Made by a program: the position numbers and the translations under genes. DNA of 64,000 nt from Achromobacter sp. ASV32. GTDB taxonomy: Bacteria; Pseudomonadota; Gammaproteobacteria; Burkholderiales; Burkholderiaceae_B. Position 1 is the first letter of the stretch. Each line of letters begins with the position of its first letter. The notes beneath the pieces were generated by a model, which saw nothing but the letters and a program-made list of their open reading frames with translations, was not told where the DNA came from and made no database searches. Shown here piece by piece: positions 16,390 to 25,044 of the stretch. The stretch spans positions 1 to 64,000 of the forward strand of contig NZ_JAELTJ010000016.1 of the NCBI RefSeq assembly GCF_016428805.1, in the 5' to 3' direction.

Positions 16390-17715
16390 ATGCGCGAATT
16401 CAGCTATATCGCCGAAATGATGGAGCTTGCGCTGCAGGACACGCCGATGCTGCAGGTCAAGGGGCGTGTCGTGCAGGTGATCGGGACCATCATCAAGGCG
16501 GTGGTGCCCGCGGTCAAGATCGGCGAGGTCTGCGTGTTGCGCAATCCGGGCGAGGACTTCGAGATGAAGGGCGAGGTCGTAGGCTTCGTGAAGGATGCCG
16601 CGCTGCTGACGCCGGTGGGCGACATGCATGGCATCTCCTCGGCGACCGAAGTGCTGCCTACAGGGCGATCGCACATGGTGCCGGTCGGGCCGGGGCTGTT
16701 GGGCCGAGTACTCGATGGCCTGGGCAGGCCGCTGGACGCGGCGAGCCGGGGCCCGCTGGAAGCGACCAAGTTCTATCCGGTGTTCGCCGAGGCGCCGGAT
16801 CCGCTGTTGCGCCGCATTATCGCCGAGCCCCTGGAACTGGGCGTGCGCGCGCTCGACGGCCTGCTGACTTGCGGCGAAGGCCAGCGGCTGGGCATTTTCG
16901 CCGCGGCCGGCGGGGGCAAGTCCACGTTGATGGGGATGCTGGTCAAGGGCGCGGCCGTGGACGTGACGGTGGTGGCGCTGATCGGCGAGCGCGGCCGCGA
17001 GGTCCGGGAGTTCCTGGAACATGAGCTGGGCGAGGAAGGCAGACGGCGCAGCGTGATCGTCTGCGCCACCAGCGACAGGTCGTCCATGGAACGTTCCAAG
17101 GCGGCCTATGTGGCCACCGCCATTGCCGAGTATTTCCGCGACCAGGGCAAGAAGGTGCTGTTTTTGATGGATTCCGTGACGCGCTTTGCCCGCGCGCAGC
17201 GCGAGATCGGGTTGGCGGCGGGCGAGCCGCCCACGCGTCGCGGCTATCCGCCGTCGGTCTTCGCCACGCTGCCCAAGCTGATGGAGCGGGTCGGGATGAA
17301 CGACAAGGGATCCATCACGGCGCTCTATACCGTGCTGGTGGAGGGCGACGACATGACCGAGCCGGTTGCCGACGAGACCCGCTCCATCCTGGACGGGCAT
17401 ATCGTGCTGTCGCGCAAGCTGGCGGCGGGCAATCACTATCCGGCCATCGACGTGCTGGCTTCCGCCAGCCGGGTCATGAATGCCGTCGTCGGCACGGACC
17501 ACAAGAGCGCCGCGGGTGCGATCCGCGAGCTCATGGCGAAATACCAGGAAGTGGAGTTGCTGGTGAAGATCGGCGAGTACAAGCCGGGTTCCGATGCCTC
17601 CACCGACGAGGCGCTGGAAAAGTACGAAGCGATCCGCGGATTTCTGCGGCAAGGCACGGACGAGCGCTCCACACTGGCGCAGGCCCTGGCGGGCATGCAA
17701 CGGATCGCGGGCTAA
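16390..17715 (+). CDS. bscN: T3SS ATPase BscN (SctN)
   Basis: The 441-residue protein is an F1-beta-like T3SS ATPase. Walker A is AAAGGGKST (lysine near residue 177); Walker B is [34 protein letters not shown] and the arginine-finger region [16 protein letters not shown] also match the family. It strips chaperones from substrates and helps energise export at the cytoplasmic face. I use the ATG at 16390; the same frame is open farther upstream inside bscL, which is not coding. Length equals YscN (439). Confidence 0.96.
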   Translation: MREFSYIAEMMELALQDTPMLQVKGRVVQVIGTIIKAVVPAVKIGEVCVLRNPGEDFEMKGEVVGFVKDAALLTPVGDMHGISSATEVLPTGRSHMVPVGPGLLGRVLDGLGRPLDAASRGPLEATKFYPVFAEAPDPLLRRIIAEPLELGVRALDGLLTCGEGQRLGIFAAAGGGKSTLMGMLVKGAAVDVTVVALIGERGREVREFLEHELGEEGRRRSVIVCATSDRSSMERSKAAYVATAIAEYFRDQGKKVLFLMDSVTRFARAQREIGLAAGEPPTRRGYPPSVFATLPKLMERVGMNDKGSITALYTVLVEGDDMTEPVADETRSILDGHIVLSRKLAAGNHYPAIDVLASASRVMNAVVGTDHKSAAGAIRELMAKYQEVELLVKIGEYKPGSDASTDEALEKYEAIRGFLRQGTDERSTLAQALAGMQRIAG

Positions 17716-17717
17716 CC

Positions 17718-18221
17718 ATGCGCATGCTGAGGCAGCTGCTGACGATCAAGCAGTTCCGGGAGGGGCAGGCCGCACTGCGCGTCAGCCGCGAGCGCCAGCG
17801 CATGAGCGCCGCGGCGCGCGCGCACCGTGATGCGCAGGAAGAATTGGCGCGGTTGCGTGAACGGTCGCGAGAGGAGGAGCGCAGTATGTACGGTGATCTG
17901 TGCAGCCGTCTGGTGCGGGTGCGAGAGATCGATAACGTGCTGCAGCGAGTGGCGGTGATGCGCGATGGCGAGCAACAGTGCGACCGGAAGCGGGAGTCCG
18001 CCGGGGAGCGCGAGACCGAGGCGGCATTGGAGCTGGCGCAGGCGCGGCGGGCGCATCAGGCCGTGATCCGGCAGCGGGACAAGTTCGTGGACCTGGTCGG
18101 CGTATATGCCGCGGATGCGCTCAAGGAACTGGAAAACAAGGAGGATGCGGAGTCGGAGGAAGCCGCGAGCGCCGCCTGGCGTCCGCGGGAGTGGGACGAT
18201 GCCATGGAGGACCCGACATGA
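17718..18221 (+). CDS. bscO: T3SS central stalk BscO (SctO)
   Basis: A 167-residue, highly charged coiled-coil protein (most of residues 15-150 are Arg/Glu/Gln/Ala-rich heptads), the plan of SctO/FliJ stalk proteins that reach from the ATPase hexamer to the export gate BcrD. It follows bscN by two bases and its stop overlaps the bscP start by four. Sequence identity among SctO proteins is low, so the call rests on coiled coil plus position. Confidence 0.85.
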   Translation: MRMLRQLLTIKQFREGQAALRVSRERQRMSAAARAHRDAQEELARLRERSREEERSMYGDLCSRLVRVREIDNVLQRVAVMRDGEQQCDRKRESAGERETEAALELAQARRAHQAVIRQRDKFVDLVGVYAADALKELENKEDAESEEAASAAWRPREWDDAMEDPT

Positions 18222-18778
18222 ACAACGACCGGCCGGTGGATCTTGCATTTGGCTTCGCGCGCCAGGGGCTGGGAAAGGACCATGGGGCGGGCGCCGGCCC
18301 GGATAGCCGCCGGCAGGCCCGCCAGGAGGACCAGGGGGCGTTCGAGCGCGCATTGGCCGAGACGCCGGCGCAGGCCGCGCCGGCATCCATGCCGCTGGGG
18401 TCGCCGTTCGCGTTGCTGGGAGGCGCCAGCGTGCCGCCGGCGCCCGCCGCAAGGGCCGATCTGGATCGGGAGGTGAGGCAGACGGTCAAGCATCTGCTGG
18501 TTTCGGACCAGGATAGCGCCGGCCCGCGCACGGTGCGCATGGATCTGGCGGACGAGTTCATGGAGGGCGTGACCGTGTCGGTGTTCGAGGAGGGCGGGGT
18601 GTTGACCGCGACCTTTGGCTGCGAGTCTTCCCAGGCGCAGGCGCGCGCCGCCTCGCTCGCGCCCAGGCTGGCCGAGGCGCTGGCGGCCAGCCTGGGGCGG
18701 GATTGCTTGATATGTGTGCTGGATGGCAAGGGCGTCGATCTGCATCCGGGCTATTGGCGGGCTGGCGGGCATGCCTGA
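18218..18778 (+). CDS. bscP: T3SS needle-length/substrate-switch protein BscP (SctP)
   Basis: This 186-residue protein lies between bscO and bscQ. Residues 20-85 are disordered (Gly/Pro/Ala/Gln), and the C-terminal half (about 95-180, with VTVSVFEEGGVLTATFGC) resembles the globular substrate-switch domain of SctP/HrpP proteins. SctP sets needle length and switches specificity through SctU. It is much shorter than YscP, so a length-ruler role would imply a short needle or another mechanism. The ATG overlaps the bscO stop (ATGA). Confidence 0.78.
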   Translation: MNNDRPVDLAFGFARQGLGKDHGAGAGPDSRRQARQEDQGAFERALAETPAQAAPASMPLGSPFALLGGASVPPAPAARADLDREVRQTVKHLLVSDQDSAGPRTVRMDLADEFMEGVTVSVFEEGGVLTATFGCESSQAQARAASLAPRLAEALAASLGRDCLICVLDGKGVDLHPGYWRAGGHA

Positions 18779-18790
18779 CGTGCGATTGCC

Positions 18791-19924
18791 ATGAACATCG
18801 ACCAAGCTCCCCGGGTGGAACGGGTTGCCGCCAGGCGTCTTGAGGCGCACGTGGCGCAAGCTTGTTCGCAGATCGCCCGTCATGGCGCCCGCGTCGAACT
18901 GGCGCTGACCGCGGCGCCCGACCAGAATAGCGGCCAGGGACGCTGGGAGCTGCAATTCTCGACGTTGCTGGACCCCGCCGTGCGGATGGCGGCCGACAGC
19001 AGCGCCTTGGTCGAATGGGCGGGCGCGCGCTTGCGTCTGAGCCTGCCCACTTCGAGCGTGAAGGCCTGGCTGGCGGCGCGCATGCCGGATCTCGAACTGG
19101 ACGATCTGCCGCCGCCTTTGCATGGCGCCGCCGTCCAGGCCCTGCTGGACGAGGGCCTGGAGGCGCTGCAACTGACGGGCAACGGCCCCGCCCAGGTCAT
19201 GGAACTGACCATGGATGGCGTTCAGCCTGCGCCGTTCGAACACGAATGGATGCTGACGTTGCGCAGCGTGCCGTCCGGCGTAACCGCGTTTGGCTGCTTG
19301 TCCTGTGACACGCTGGGGCTGATGCTGCTGGCCGGCCTGCTTGGCCGTCGGTCCGCGCCCGCGCCCGTCAGGCAGGTCGAGGACGTGCCCCTGCGGGTGC
19401 GCGCCGTGATCGGCGCCTGCACGTTGTCCGAGGCGCAATTGCGCAGCCTGGCGCCGCGTGACGTGGTGTTGCTGGATGAGCACTGCGTCGATGCCGGCGG
19501 CGAATTGTGGTTGACACTGGACGGTGGCGCAACCCTGCGCGCACGCGAGGAAAACGGTGCGTTGATCATCACCCAACCCTGGAGAAAACCCATGCAAGCG
19601 GATACCGAAGCGAGTCCTGGCGGCGACGTCCTGGACGCAACGCCAGCCGATGACGAGGCACTACAGGCTGCGGATCGTGACGACCAGGCGGTTTCGTTCG
19701 AGGACGTGCCCGTCCGGCTCAGTTTCGATCTGGGCGAGCGGCTGATTCCGCTTGGCGCGCTGCGCACGCTGGTGCCGGGGGAGGTCTTCCCGCTGGACCG
19801 GCCGCTGGTCGAGGGCGGGGTACGGGTGCGGGCGAACGGCAAGGAAATCGCGACCGGAGACCTGGTGGACATCGATGGGCACGTCGGCGTGCAGCTGCGC
19901 AATGTGCTGGCGCGGCGGCCATGA
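18791..19924 (+). CDS. bscQ: T3SS sorting platform/C-ring protein BscQ (SctQ)
   Basis: The 377-residue SctQ has an N-terminal domain and two SPOA domains: one around residues 200-260 (LRVRAVIGACTLSEAQLRSL) and a C-terminal one around 300-370 (VPVRLSFDLGERLIPLGALRTL...DIDGHVGVQLRN). It builds the cytoplasmic pods that sort substrates. An in-frame ATG at 19592 with its own GGAG suggests a second, short product, as in Yersinia and Shigella. The stop overlaps bscR by four bases. Confidence 0.92.
   Translation: MNIDQAPRVERVAARRLEAHVAQACSQIARHGARVELALTAAPDQNSGQGRWELQFSTLLDPAVRMAADSSALVEWAGARLRLSLPTSSVKAWLAARMPDLELDDLPPPLHGAAVQALLDEGLEALQLTGNGPAQVMELTMDGVQPAPFEHEWMLTLRSVPSGVTAFGCLSCDTLGLMLLAGLLGRRSAPAPVRQVEDVPLRVRAVIGACTLSEAQLRSLAPRDVVLLDEHCVDAGGELWLTLDGGATLRAREENGALIITQPWRKPMQADTEASPGGDVLDATPADDEALQAADRDDQAVSFEDVPVRLSFDLGERLIPLGALRTLVPGEVFPLDRPLVEGGVRVRANGKEIATGDLVDIDGHVGVQLRNVLARRP
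19592..19924 (+). CDS. Predicted internal translation product BscQ-C
   Basis: Inside bscQ, GGAG (19581-19584) stands seven bases before an in-frame ATG at 19592. Translation from it would yield about 110 residues: a short acidic linker plus the whole C-terminal SPOA domain. In Yersinia, Shigella and Salmonella the same arrangement produces SctQ-C, which dimerises and joins full-length SctQ. What is seen is the ribosome site and correct frame; the product itself is inferred. Confidence 0.6.
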   Translation: MQADTEASPGGDVLDATPADDEALQAADRDDQAVSFEDVPVRLSFDLGERLIPLGALRTLVPGEVFPLDRPLVEGGVRVRANGKEIATGDLVDIDGHVGVQLRNVLARRP

Positions 19925-20586
19925 GCGACTACGATCCCGTCAGCCTGGCGCTGGCCCTGTCGGCGCTGGCATTGCTGCCCGTGGCCGTGGTCATGACGAC
20001 GTCGTTCGTCAAGATCAGCGTCGTGCTGATGCTGCTGCGCAACGCGCTGGGCGTGCAGCAGGCGCCGCCCAATATGGCCCTGTATGGCATGGCATTGATA
20101 CTCTCGGTGTATGTCATGGCGCCCGTGGGCTATCAGATCTCGTCCGATCTGCGGGCCGTCGCCGCCGAGACGCCACAGGAGCAGGAAAAGAACAAGCTCA
20201 CGGCCTTCTTGCAGACGATGGACCGCGCGGCCGAGCCGATGCGCGGCTTCATGCTGAAGCACAGCCAGCCGGAACAGCGTGATTTCTTTGTCCGGACGGC
20301 CCGGCAGCTATGGGGGGCGGAACAGGCCGCGGGCCTGCGGGAAGGGGATTTCATTGTCCTGGTTCCGGCGTTCCTGCTGTCGGAACTGACCGTCGCCTTC
20401 CAGGTGGGATTCCTGCTCTACCTGCCCTTCATCATCATCGACCTCATCGTGTCCAACATTCTGATGGCCATGGGGATGATGATGGTATCGCCGGTGACGA
20501 TATCGATGCCGCTCAAGCTGTTCCTGTTCGTCATGGTCGATGGCTGGAGCCGGCTGATTCAGGGCCTGGTCCTGTCCTATGTCTAG
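19921..20586 (+). CDS. bscR: T3SS export apparatus protein BscR (SctR)
   Basis: A 221-residue FliP/SctR protein. Membrane helices occur near residues 10-33 and 50-75, and two more in the C-terminal half containing LTVAFQVGFLLYLPFIIIDLIVSNILMAMGM-type signature residues, ending SRLIQGLVLSYV. Five copies form the core of the export gate with SctS and SctT. The start overlaps the end of bscQ by four bases. Confidence 0.96.
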   Translation: MSDYDPVSLALALSALALLPVAVVMTTSFVKISVVLMLLRNALGVQQAPPNMALYGMALILSVYVMAPVGYQISSDLRAVAAETPQEQEKNKLTAFLQTMDRAAEPMRGFMLKHSQPEQRDFFVRTARQLWGAEQAAGLREGDFIVLVPAFLLSELTVAFQVGFLLYLPFIIIDLIVSNILMAMGMMMVSPVTISMPLKLFLFVMVDGWSRLIQGLVLSYV

Positions 20587-20595
20587 GAGCGCAAC

Positions 20596-20862
20596 TTGAG
20601 CACCAGCGATATCGTCGCGTACATGAGCCAGGCCTTGTACCTGACCCTGTGGCTGTCGCTGCCGCCCATCGCCGCGGCGGCCATCATCGGCACCCTGTTC
20701 TCGCTTTTCCAGGCGCTGACCCAAATCCAGGAACAGACGCTGTCTTTCGCCATCAAGATGATCGTGGTGTTCGCGGTGATCCTGCTGTCCGCGCGCTGGG
20801 TGGGCACGGAGCTCTACAACTACACGGTCGCGGTGTTCAGCGTGTTTCACCAGATCCGCTAG
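20596..20862 (+). CDS. bscS: T3SS export apparatus protein BscS (SctS)
   Basis: An 88-residue FliQ/SctS protein with two hydrophobic helices (about residues 14-38 and 50-75) and the conserved ALTQIQEQTLSFAIK loop. Translation starts at TTG (20596), chosen because AGGAG stands six bases before it and because the first residues then match family length; no ATG is available in a better position. It lies nine bases after bscR and before bscT. Confidence 0.94.
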   Translation: MSTSDIVAYMSQALYLTLWLSLPPIAAAAIIGTLFSLFQALTQIQEQTLSFAIKMIVVFAVILLSARWVGTELYNYTVAVFSVFHQIR

Positions 20863-20878
20863 CCGCGGGAGGAACCAG

Positions 20879-21679
20879 ATGGCCGCCGGCGTTACCTACG
20901 AAGAGGCGAAGATTCTGTTGGGGACGTTGGCCATGACACAACCGCGCATACTTGCCCTGTGCATGATGCTGCCCCTGTTCCATCGTGGCGTGCTGCCGGG
21001 CATGTTGCGCTATGCGATCTGCGCCGCCATGGGTTTCGTGCTGGTGCCGGTCCTGGCGGCAGACTATGCCAGCTGGAAGGGCAGCGCCCTCGACGCGCTG
21101 CTGATCGTGCTCAAGGAGGCCTTCGTGGGCATGGTGATGGGATTCATCGTGGCGTTGCCGTTCTGGATATTCGAGGCGGCCGGCTTCATCATCGACAACC
21201 AGCGCGGCGCGAGCCTGGCCGCGACGATCAACCCCGGCACCGGCAACGACTCGTCGCCGATGGGAATACTGTTCAATCAGGCCTTCGTCGTCTTCTTCCT
21301 GAGCAGCGGCGGCATGTTCCTGCTGATGGGACTGATCGCCGACAGCTTCTTGCTGTGGGACATCTGGTCGTGGTGGCCATCGCTGCGCGCCGATTCCGTT
21401 CCCAGGATGCTGGACCTGCTCGACAAACTGATGCGCGTGACCTTGCTCTACGCGGCGCCGGCCGTGGTAGCCATGTTCCTGTCGGAGTTGGGGCTGGCCT
21501 TGGTCAGCCGCTTTGCGCCGCAGCTGCAGGTGTTTTTCCTGGCAATGCCGATCAAAAGCGCGCTGGCCGTTCTTGTCCTGCTGCTCTATCTGCAGACGCT
21601 GTTCGGCTATGCCTGGGAAAGCGTGGCCGATATCGCCGATGTGCTGCCGTTCCTGCGGCGCGAGTGGGCGCAGCCATGA
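20879..21679 (+). CDS. bscT: T3SS export apparatus protein BscT (SctT)
   Basis: The 266-residue FliR/SctT membrane protein has several helices and the family signature GFIIDNQRGASLAATINPGTGN (about residues 100-122), shown here as separate recognisable parts: DNQRGAS and INPGTGNDSSPMG. It caps the SctR5-SctT complex. GGGAGGAACCAG precedes the ATG. The stop overlaps the bscU start by four bases. Confidence 0.95.
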   Translation: MAAGVTYEEAKILLGTLAMTQPRILALCMMLPLFHRGVLPGMLRYAICAAMGFVLVPVLAADYASWKGSALDALLIVLKEAFVGMVMGFIVALPFWIFEAAGFIIDNQRGASLAATINPGTGNDSSPMGILFNQAFVVFFLSSGGMFLLMGLIADSFLLWDIWSWWPSLRADSVPRMLDLLDKLMRVTLLYAAPAVVAMFLSELGLALVSRFAPQLQVFFLAMPIKSALAVLVLLLYLQTLFGYAWESVADIADVLPFLRREWAQP

Positions 21680-22743
21680 GTGGGGAGAAGACTGAACCCC
21701 CCAGCCAGAAGCGGCTGCGAGATTCCAGGAAGAAGGGCGATGTCGCCTACAGCAAGGACTTCACCCAGACCGTGCTGATCCTGGCGTTGTTGGGCTACAC
21801 GCTGTCCAATGCCTCGTCTATTGTCGAGAAGCTCGGCAAGCTCATCCTGGCGCCGGCCGGATTCGCCGGCATGCCGTTCGCCTCGGTGCTGGGGCTGGTG
21901 ATGGATACGATGTTGCGCGAACTGGTGGGCATGGTGCTGCCTTATCTGGCGATCGTGCTGGGCGCGGGCATATTCGCCGACGCGATCCAGGTTGGGCTGG
22001 TGCTGGCGTTTCCGAAGCTGCTGCCTTCCGCCAAGAAGCTGAACGTCATGGCCAACCTGAAGAACATTTTCTCCAAGAAGAATCTGGTGGAGTTTCTCAA
22101 GTCGGCCGCGAAGATCGCCTTTCTGTCGGTCCTGGTGGTTCAGGTGATCCGGGACGCATTGCCGGTATTGATGAAAGTGCCTCACAGCGGGCTGGCCGGC
22201 ATGGGCATGGCGGTCGGAGACATGATGAGGACGCTCGTGGTCAATGTCGCCGTGGCGTACTTCGTGATCGCGCTGGCCGACCTGGGATGGCAGCGGATGC
22301 AGTACCGCAAGGGCCTGATGATGTCCAAGGAAGAGGTCAAGCAGGAGTACAAGGAGATGGAGGGCGACCCGCACATCAAGCATGCGCGTAAGCACCTGCA
22401 TCAGGAAATGGCGATGAACGGCGCGGTGAACAACACCCGCAAGGCCTCCGTGGTGGTCACCAACCCGACTCACCTGGCGATCGCCCTGTTCTATGAAGAG
22501 GGCAAGGTGCCGCTACCCGTGGTCCTGGCCAAGGGGGAAGGCGCCTTGGCGGCGGCGATGGTCAAGGCCGCCCGGGAGGAGGGAATCCCGGTCATGCAGA
22601 ATGTGCCCCTGGCGCGCGCGCTGATGGCGCAGGGACAGGTCGATCAATACATACCCGCGGATCTGATCGTGCCCACGGCCGAGCTGCTGCGGCTGCTGCG
22701 GCAGCTCGATCAGCAGGGATCCGGCAATCAGGAAAGATCATGA
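21676..22743 (+). CDS. bscU: T3SS switch protein BscU (SctU)
   Basis: A 355-residue FlhB/SctU protein starting SGEKTEPPSQKRLRDSRKKG, the family signature. Four membrane helices (about residues 28-215) are followed by a cytoplasmic domain with the autocleavage motif NPTH; Asn is residue 263, the same number as in YscU. Cleavage between N and P enables the switch from needle to translocator export. The start overlaps bscT by four bases; the stop overlaps bscW by four. Confidence 0.96.
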   Translation: MSGEKTEPPSQKRLRDSRKKGDVAYSKDFTQTVLILALLGYTLSNASSIVEKLGKLILAPAGFAGMPFASVLGLVMDTMLRELVGMVLPYLAIVLGAGIFADAIQVGLVLAFPKLLPSAKKLNVMANLKNIFSKKNLVEFLKSAAKIAFLSVLVVQVIRDALPVLMKVPHSGLAGMGMAVGDMMRTLVVNVAVAYFVIALADLGWQRMQYRKGLMMSKEEVKQEYKEMEGDPHIKHARKHLHQEMAMNGAVNNTRKASVVVTNPTHLAIALFYEEGKVPLPVVLAKGEGALAAAMVKAAREEGIPVMQNVPLARALMAQGQVDQYIPADLIVPTAELLRLLRQLDQQGSGNQERS

Positions 22744-23138
22744 ATCATCCCGTTGTGGAACATTGCATGCGCGTTTATGGGCTGCCTGACAGCGCCCGGC
22801 GCGCTGGCGGCGGCGCCACGTTGCTGGTGGACGACGCTTATCGCATTCATGTCGTGCCGTCGGCGCAAGGCTGGGTCGCCTTGCTGGCGCGGCTCTGCGG
22901 CCTGCCTCGGCATCGCGGCGAGCGGGAGGCGCTGCTGCTGCATTGCGGCACACTGGCGTTTGGCATGCTGGGCCGCCATGCGGCCACGCTTGCCATGGAC
23001 CGGCATGAGGAAAATCTGCTGTTGCAGCAGATGCTGAGGCCGGGATTCGCGGTCGGCCAGTTTCCAGAGACCCTGGGCGGTTTCGTGAATGCACTGGCGG
23101 TTTGGCGGGAGATCGCGGCATCGGGAGCGGCATCGTGA
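22740..23138 (+). CDS. bscW: T3SS accessory protein BscW
   Basis: A 132-residue protein between bscU and bscC, the place of BscW in Bordetella. It has no signal peptide and no lipobox, so it does not look like a secretin pilotin such as YscW. Instead its pattern (short helix, strands near residues 25-52, LLLHCGTLAFGMLG, then MDRHEENLLLQQML and a C-terminal helix) resembles class I chaperones. It overlaps bscU by ATGA and the bscC GTG start by four bases. Function not established here. Confidence 0.7.
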   Translation: MNHPVVEHCMRVYGLPDSARRAGGGATLLVDDAYRIHVVPSAQGWVALLARLCGLPRHRGEREALLLHCGTLAFGMLGRHAATLAMDRHEENLLLQQMLRPGFAVGQFPETLGGFVNALAVWREIAASGAAS

Positions 23139-25009
23139 GGCGCAAGCCGCTGGTGGCGCTGGCCGCGATGCTGTTGCCTTGGGCCGCGGCAGCGGCGCCG
23201 ACCTGGCCTAACGCCACCTACAGCTACTACGCCAACGGTGAGAGCGTGCAGGACGTGTTGCGGGAGTTCGCGGGTGGTTTCAGCCTGGCGTTGCAGATGA
23301 CGCCGGGCGTGCAGGGAAGCGTGCGCGGCAAGTTCAACGCGTCCAATCCGTCCGATTTCATGGACAAGCTGGGCGGCGTGTATGGATTCAACTGGTTCGT
23401 CTATGCCGGTACATTGTTCGTCAGCCGCTCCAGCGACATGGCCACGCGCACGATCAGCGCGATGGGCGGGTCCATCACCAGCCTGCGCCAGGCGCTGACC
23501 CAGCTGGGCGTGCTGGATGCGCGCTTTGGCTGGGGCGAATTGCCCGACCAAGGCATTGCGCTGGTGTCGGGCCCGCCGGGCTATGTGGATCTGGTGGAAC
23601 GGACCGTCGCCGCGCTGCCGATGGGGGCGGGCGGACAGCAGGTCGCCATTTTCCGCCTGAAGCACGCCTCCGTGAACGATCGCGTCATCAGCTACCGCAA
23701 CCAGCAGGTGTCCACGCCGGGCCTGGCTTCGGTGCTGCGCAACCTGATCCAGGGAACGGGCATTGCCAATCAGGCCCTGGCCGACATTGCTGCGCCGTTG
23801 CGCGACCATCCCCCCGACGCTGCGCGGGCTGCGATGCCGGATGCGGCGTCCGGGGGAGCGGGACCGGCCGTGCGCGGCCAACGTTCCCGCGAGGCGTCGA
23901 TCCAGGCCGATACGCGGCTCAACGCCATCGTGGTGCAGGACATCCCGGACCGGATTCCCATCTATCGCCAACTGATCGAGCAACTGGACGTGCCCAGCAC
24001 GCTGGTCGAAATCGAGGCCATGATCGTCGACGTGAACTCAGAGGCCATTGATGAACTGGGCGTGACCTGGGGCGGCAACGTCGGCAGGGCGACTCTGGGG
24101 TATGGCGACTTGGCGCTTTCGCCCTCCGGCGGCATGCCCCTGGATGGCGCCGCGAAGCTGACGCCCGGCACGCTGGGCATCAGCCTCGGCTCGTCGCTGG
24201 TGGCCCGCGTGCGTGCGCTGCAGAGCCGCGGAGCGGCCAACATATTGTCGCAGCCGTCGATTTTCACCGCCGACAATCTCGGCGCGATGATCGATCTGTC
24301 CGAGACGTTCTACATCCAGACGCGCGGCGAACGGGTTGCAACCGTCACGCCCGTGACCGTCGGCACGTCGCTGCGCGTGACGCCGCGCTACATCAATGGC
24401 GCGCAGGGCCGGCAGGTGGAACTGACGGTGGATATCGAGGACGGCAGCATCCAGGATGAAGTGAAGGTCGAGGGGCTGCCGACAGTGCGCAAGAGCAACA
24501 TCAGCACGCTGGCGGTAGTGGGAGACCAGCAGACGCTGCTGATTGGCGGCTACAACTCCACCCAGAACAAGGAACTGACCGACAAGGTGCCGATTCTTGG
24601 GGACATTCCGCTGCTGGGAGCGCTGTTTTCAAGCAAGTCCAAGACGACCCAGCGGCGTTCGCGGTTGTTCCTGATTCGGCCGCGGCTGGTGGCCGTCAAC
24701 GGACAGGTGGTGGCGGAGCAGGACAGGCTTGTCGTGGCGCGCAATGTTTATCTGGGCACGGCGATTTCATCCCCCTGGCAGGGTGATACCGGGGGGCAGT
24801 CCCTGGAGGGAGAAGTGCTGTTGCGCATCGTCAAACCGCCTGCGCCGGCGCCGATGCCGTCGCGTAATTCTCCGGCCTTGGCCATCCCCGTGCCCGAGGC
24901 GCCAAACGCGCTGCGCCGGACGTCGCCGCCATCCTCGCCCGGCGGGGCCGCGCCCGCGCCGCGCGAGGGAGCCAGCGATCGGAACGCGTCCTGGCTCGGC
25001 GGCGCGTGA
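23135..25009 (+). CDS. bscC: T3SS outer-membrane secretin BscC (SctC)
   Basis: The 624-residue product is a secretin: a signal peptide (LVALAAMLLPWAAAAAP), periplasmic N0/N1/N3 domains (about residues 35-290), then the secretin core with VEIEAMIVDVNSEAIDELGV-type signature, SQPSIFTADNLGAMI and GGYNSTQNKELTDKVPILGDIP (parts of the family motif). A Pro/Ala-rich tail of ~60 residues ends it, where a pilotin would bind. I use GTG at 23135 because it overlaps the bscW stop (GTGA) and gives a proper signal peptide. It forms the outer-membrane ring. Confidence 0.95.
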   Translation: MRRKPLVALAAMLLPWAAAAAPTWPNATYSYYANGESVQDVLREFAGGFSLALQMTPGVQGSVRGKFNASNPSDFMDKLGGVYGFNWFVYAGTLFVSRSSDMATRTISAMGGSITSLRQALTQLGVLDARFGWGELPDQGIALVSGPPGYVDLVERTVAALPMGAGGQQVAIFRLKHASVNDRVISYRNQQVSTPGLASVLRNLIQGTGIANQALADIAAPLRDHPPDAARAAMPDAASGGAGPAVRGQRSREASIQADTRLNAIVVQDIPDRIPIYRQLIEQLDVPSTLVEIEAMIVDVNSEAIDELGVTWGGNVGRATLGYGDLALSPSGGMPLDGAAKLTPGTLGISLGSSLVARVRALQSRGAANILSQPSIFTADNLGAMIDLSETFYIQTRGERVATVTPVTVGTSLRVTPRYINGAQGRQVELTVDIEDGSIQDEVKVEGLPTVRKSNISTLAVVGDQQTLLIGGYNSTQNKELTDKVPILGDIPLLGALFSSKSKTTQRRSRLFLIRPRLVAVNGQVVAEQDRLVVARNVYLGTAISSPWQGDTGGQSLEGEVLLRIVKPPAPAPMPSRNSPALAIPVPEAPNALRRTSPPSSPGGAAPAPREGASDRNASWLGGA

Positions 25010-25044
25010 GTCAGCGCCGCGGCTTGCGCCGCGGCGCTGACTCA
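25007..25044. terminator. Bidirectional hairpin containing the stop codons of bscC and btrS
   Basis: A perfect 17-bp inverted repeat (25007-25023 and 25028-25044) with a TTGC loop lies between convergent genes. The bscC stop TGA is the first three bases of one arm and the btrS stop is the mirrored three bases of the other. There is no T-run on either side, so termination would depend on the very stable GC-rich stem or on Rho. Confidence 0.7.

Noticed and set aside
14874..16391. 505-codon open frame antisense to bscK and bscL
   Set aside because: Mirror of GC-rich coding DNA; the sense strand carries conserved T3SS genes with overlapping starts.
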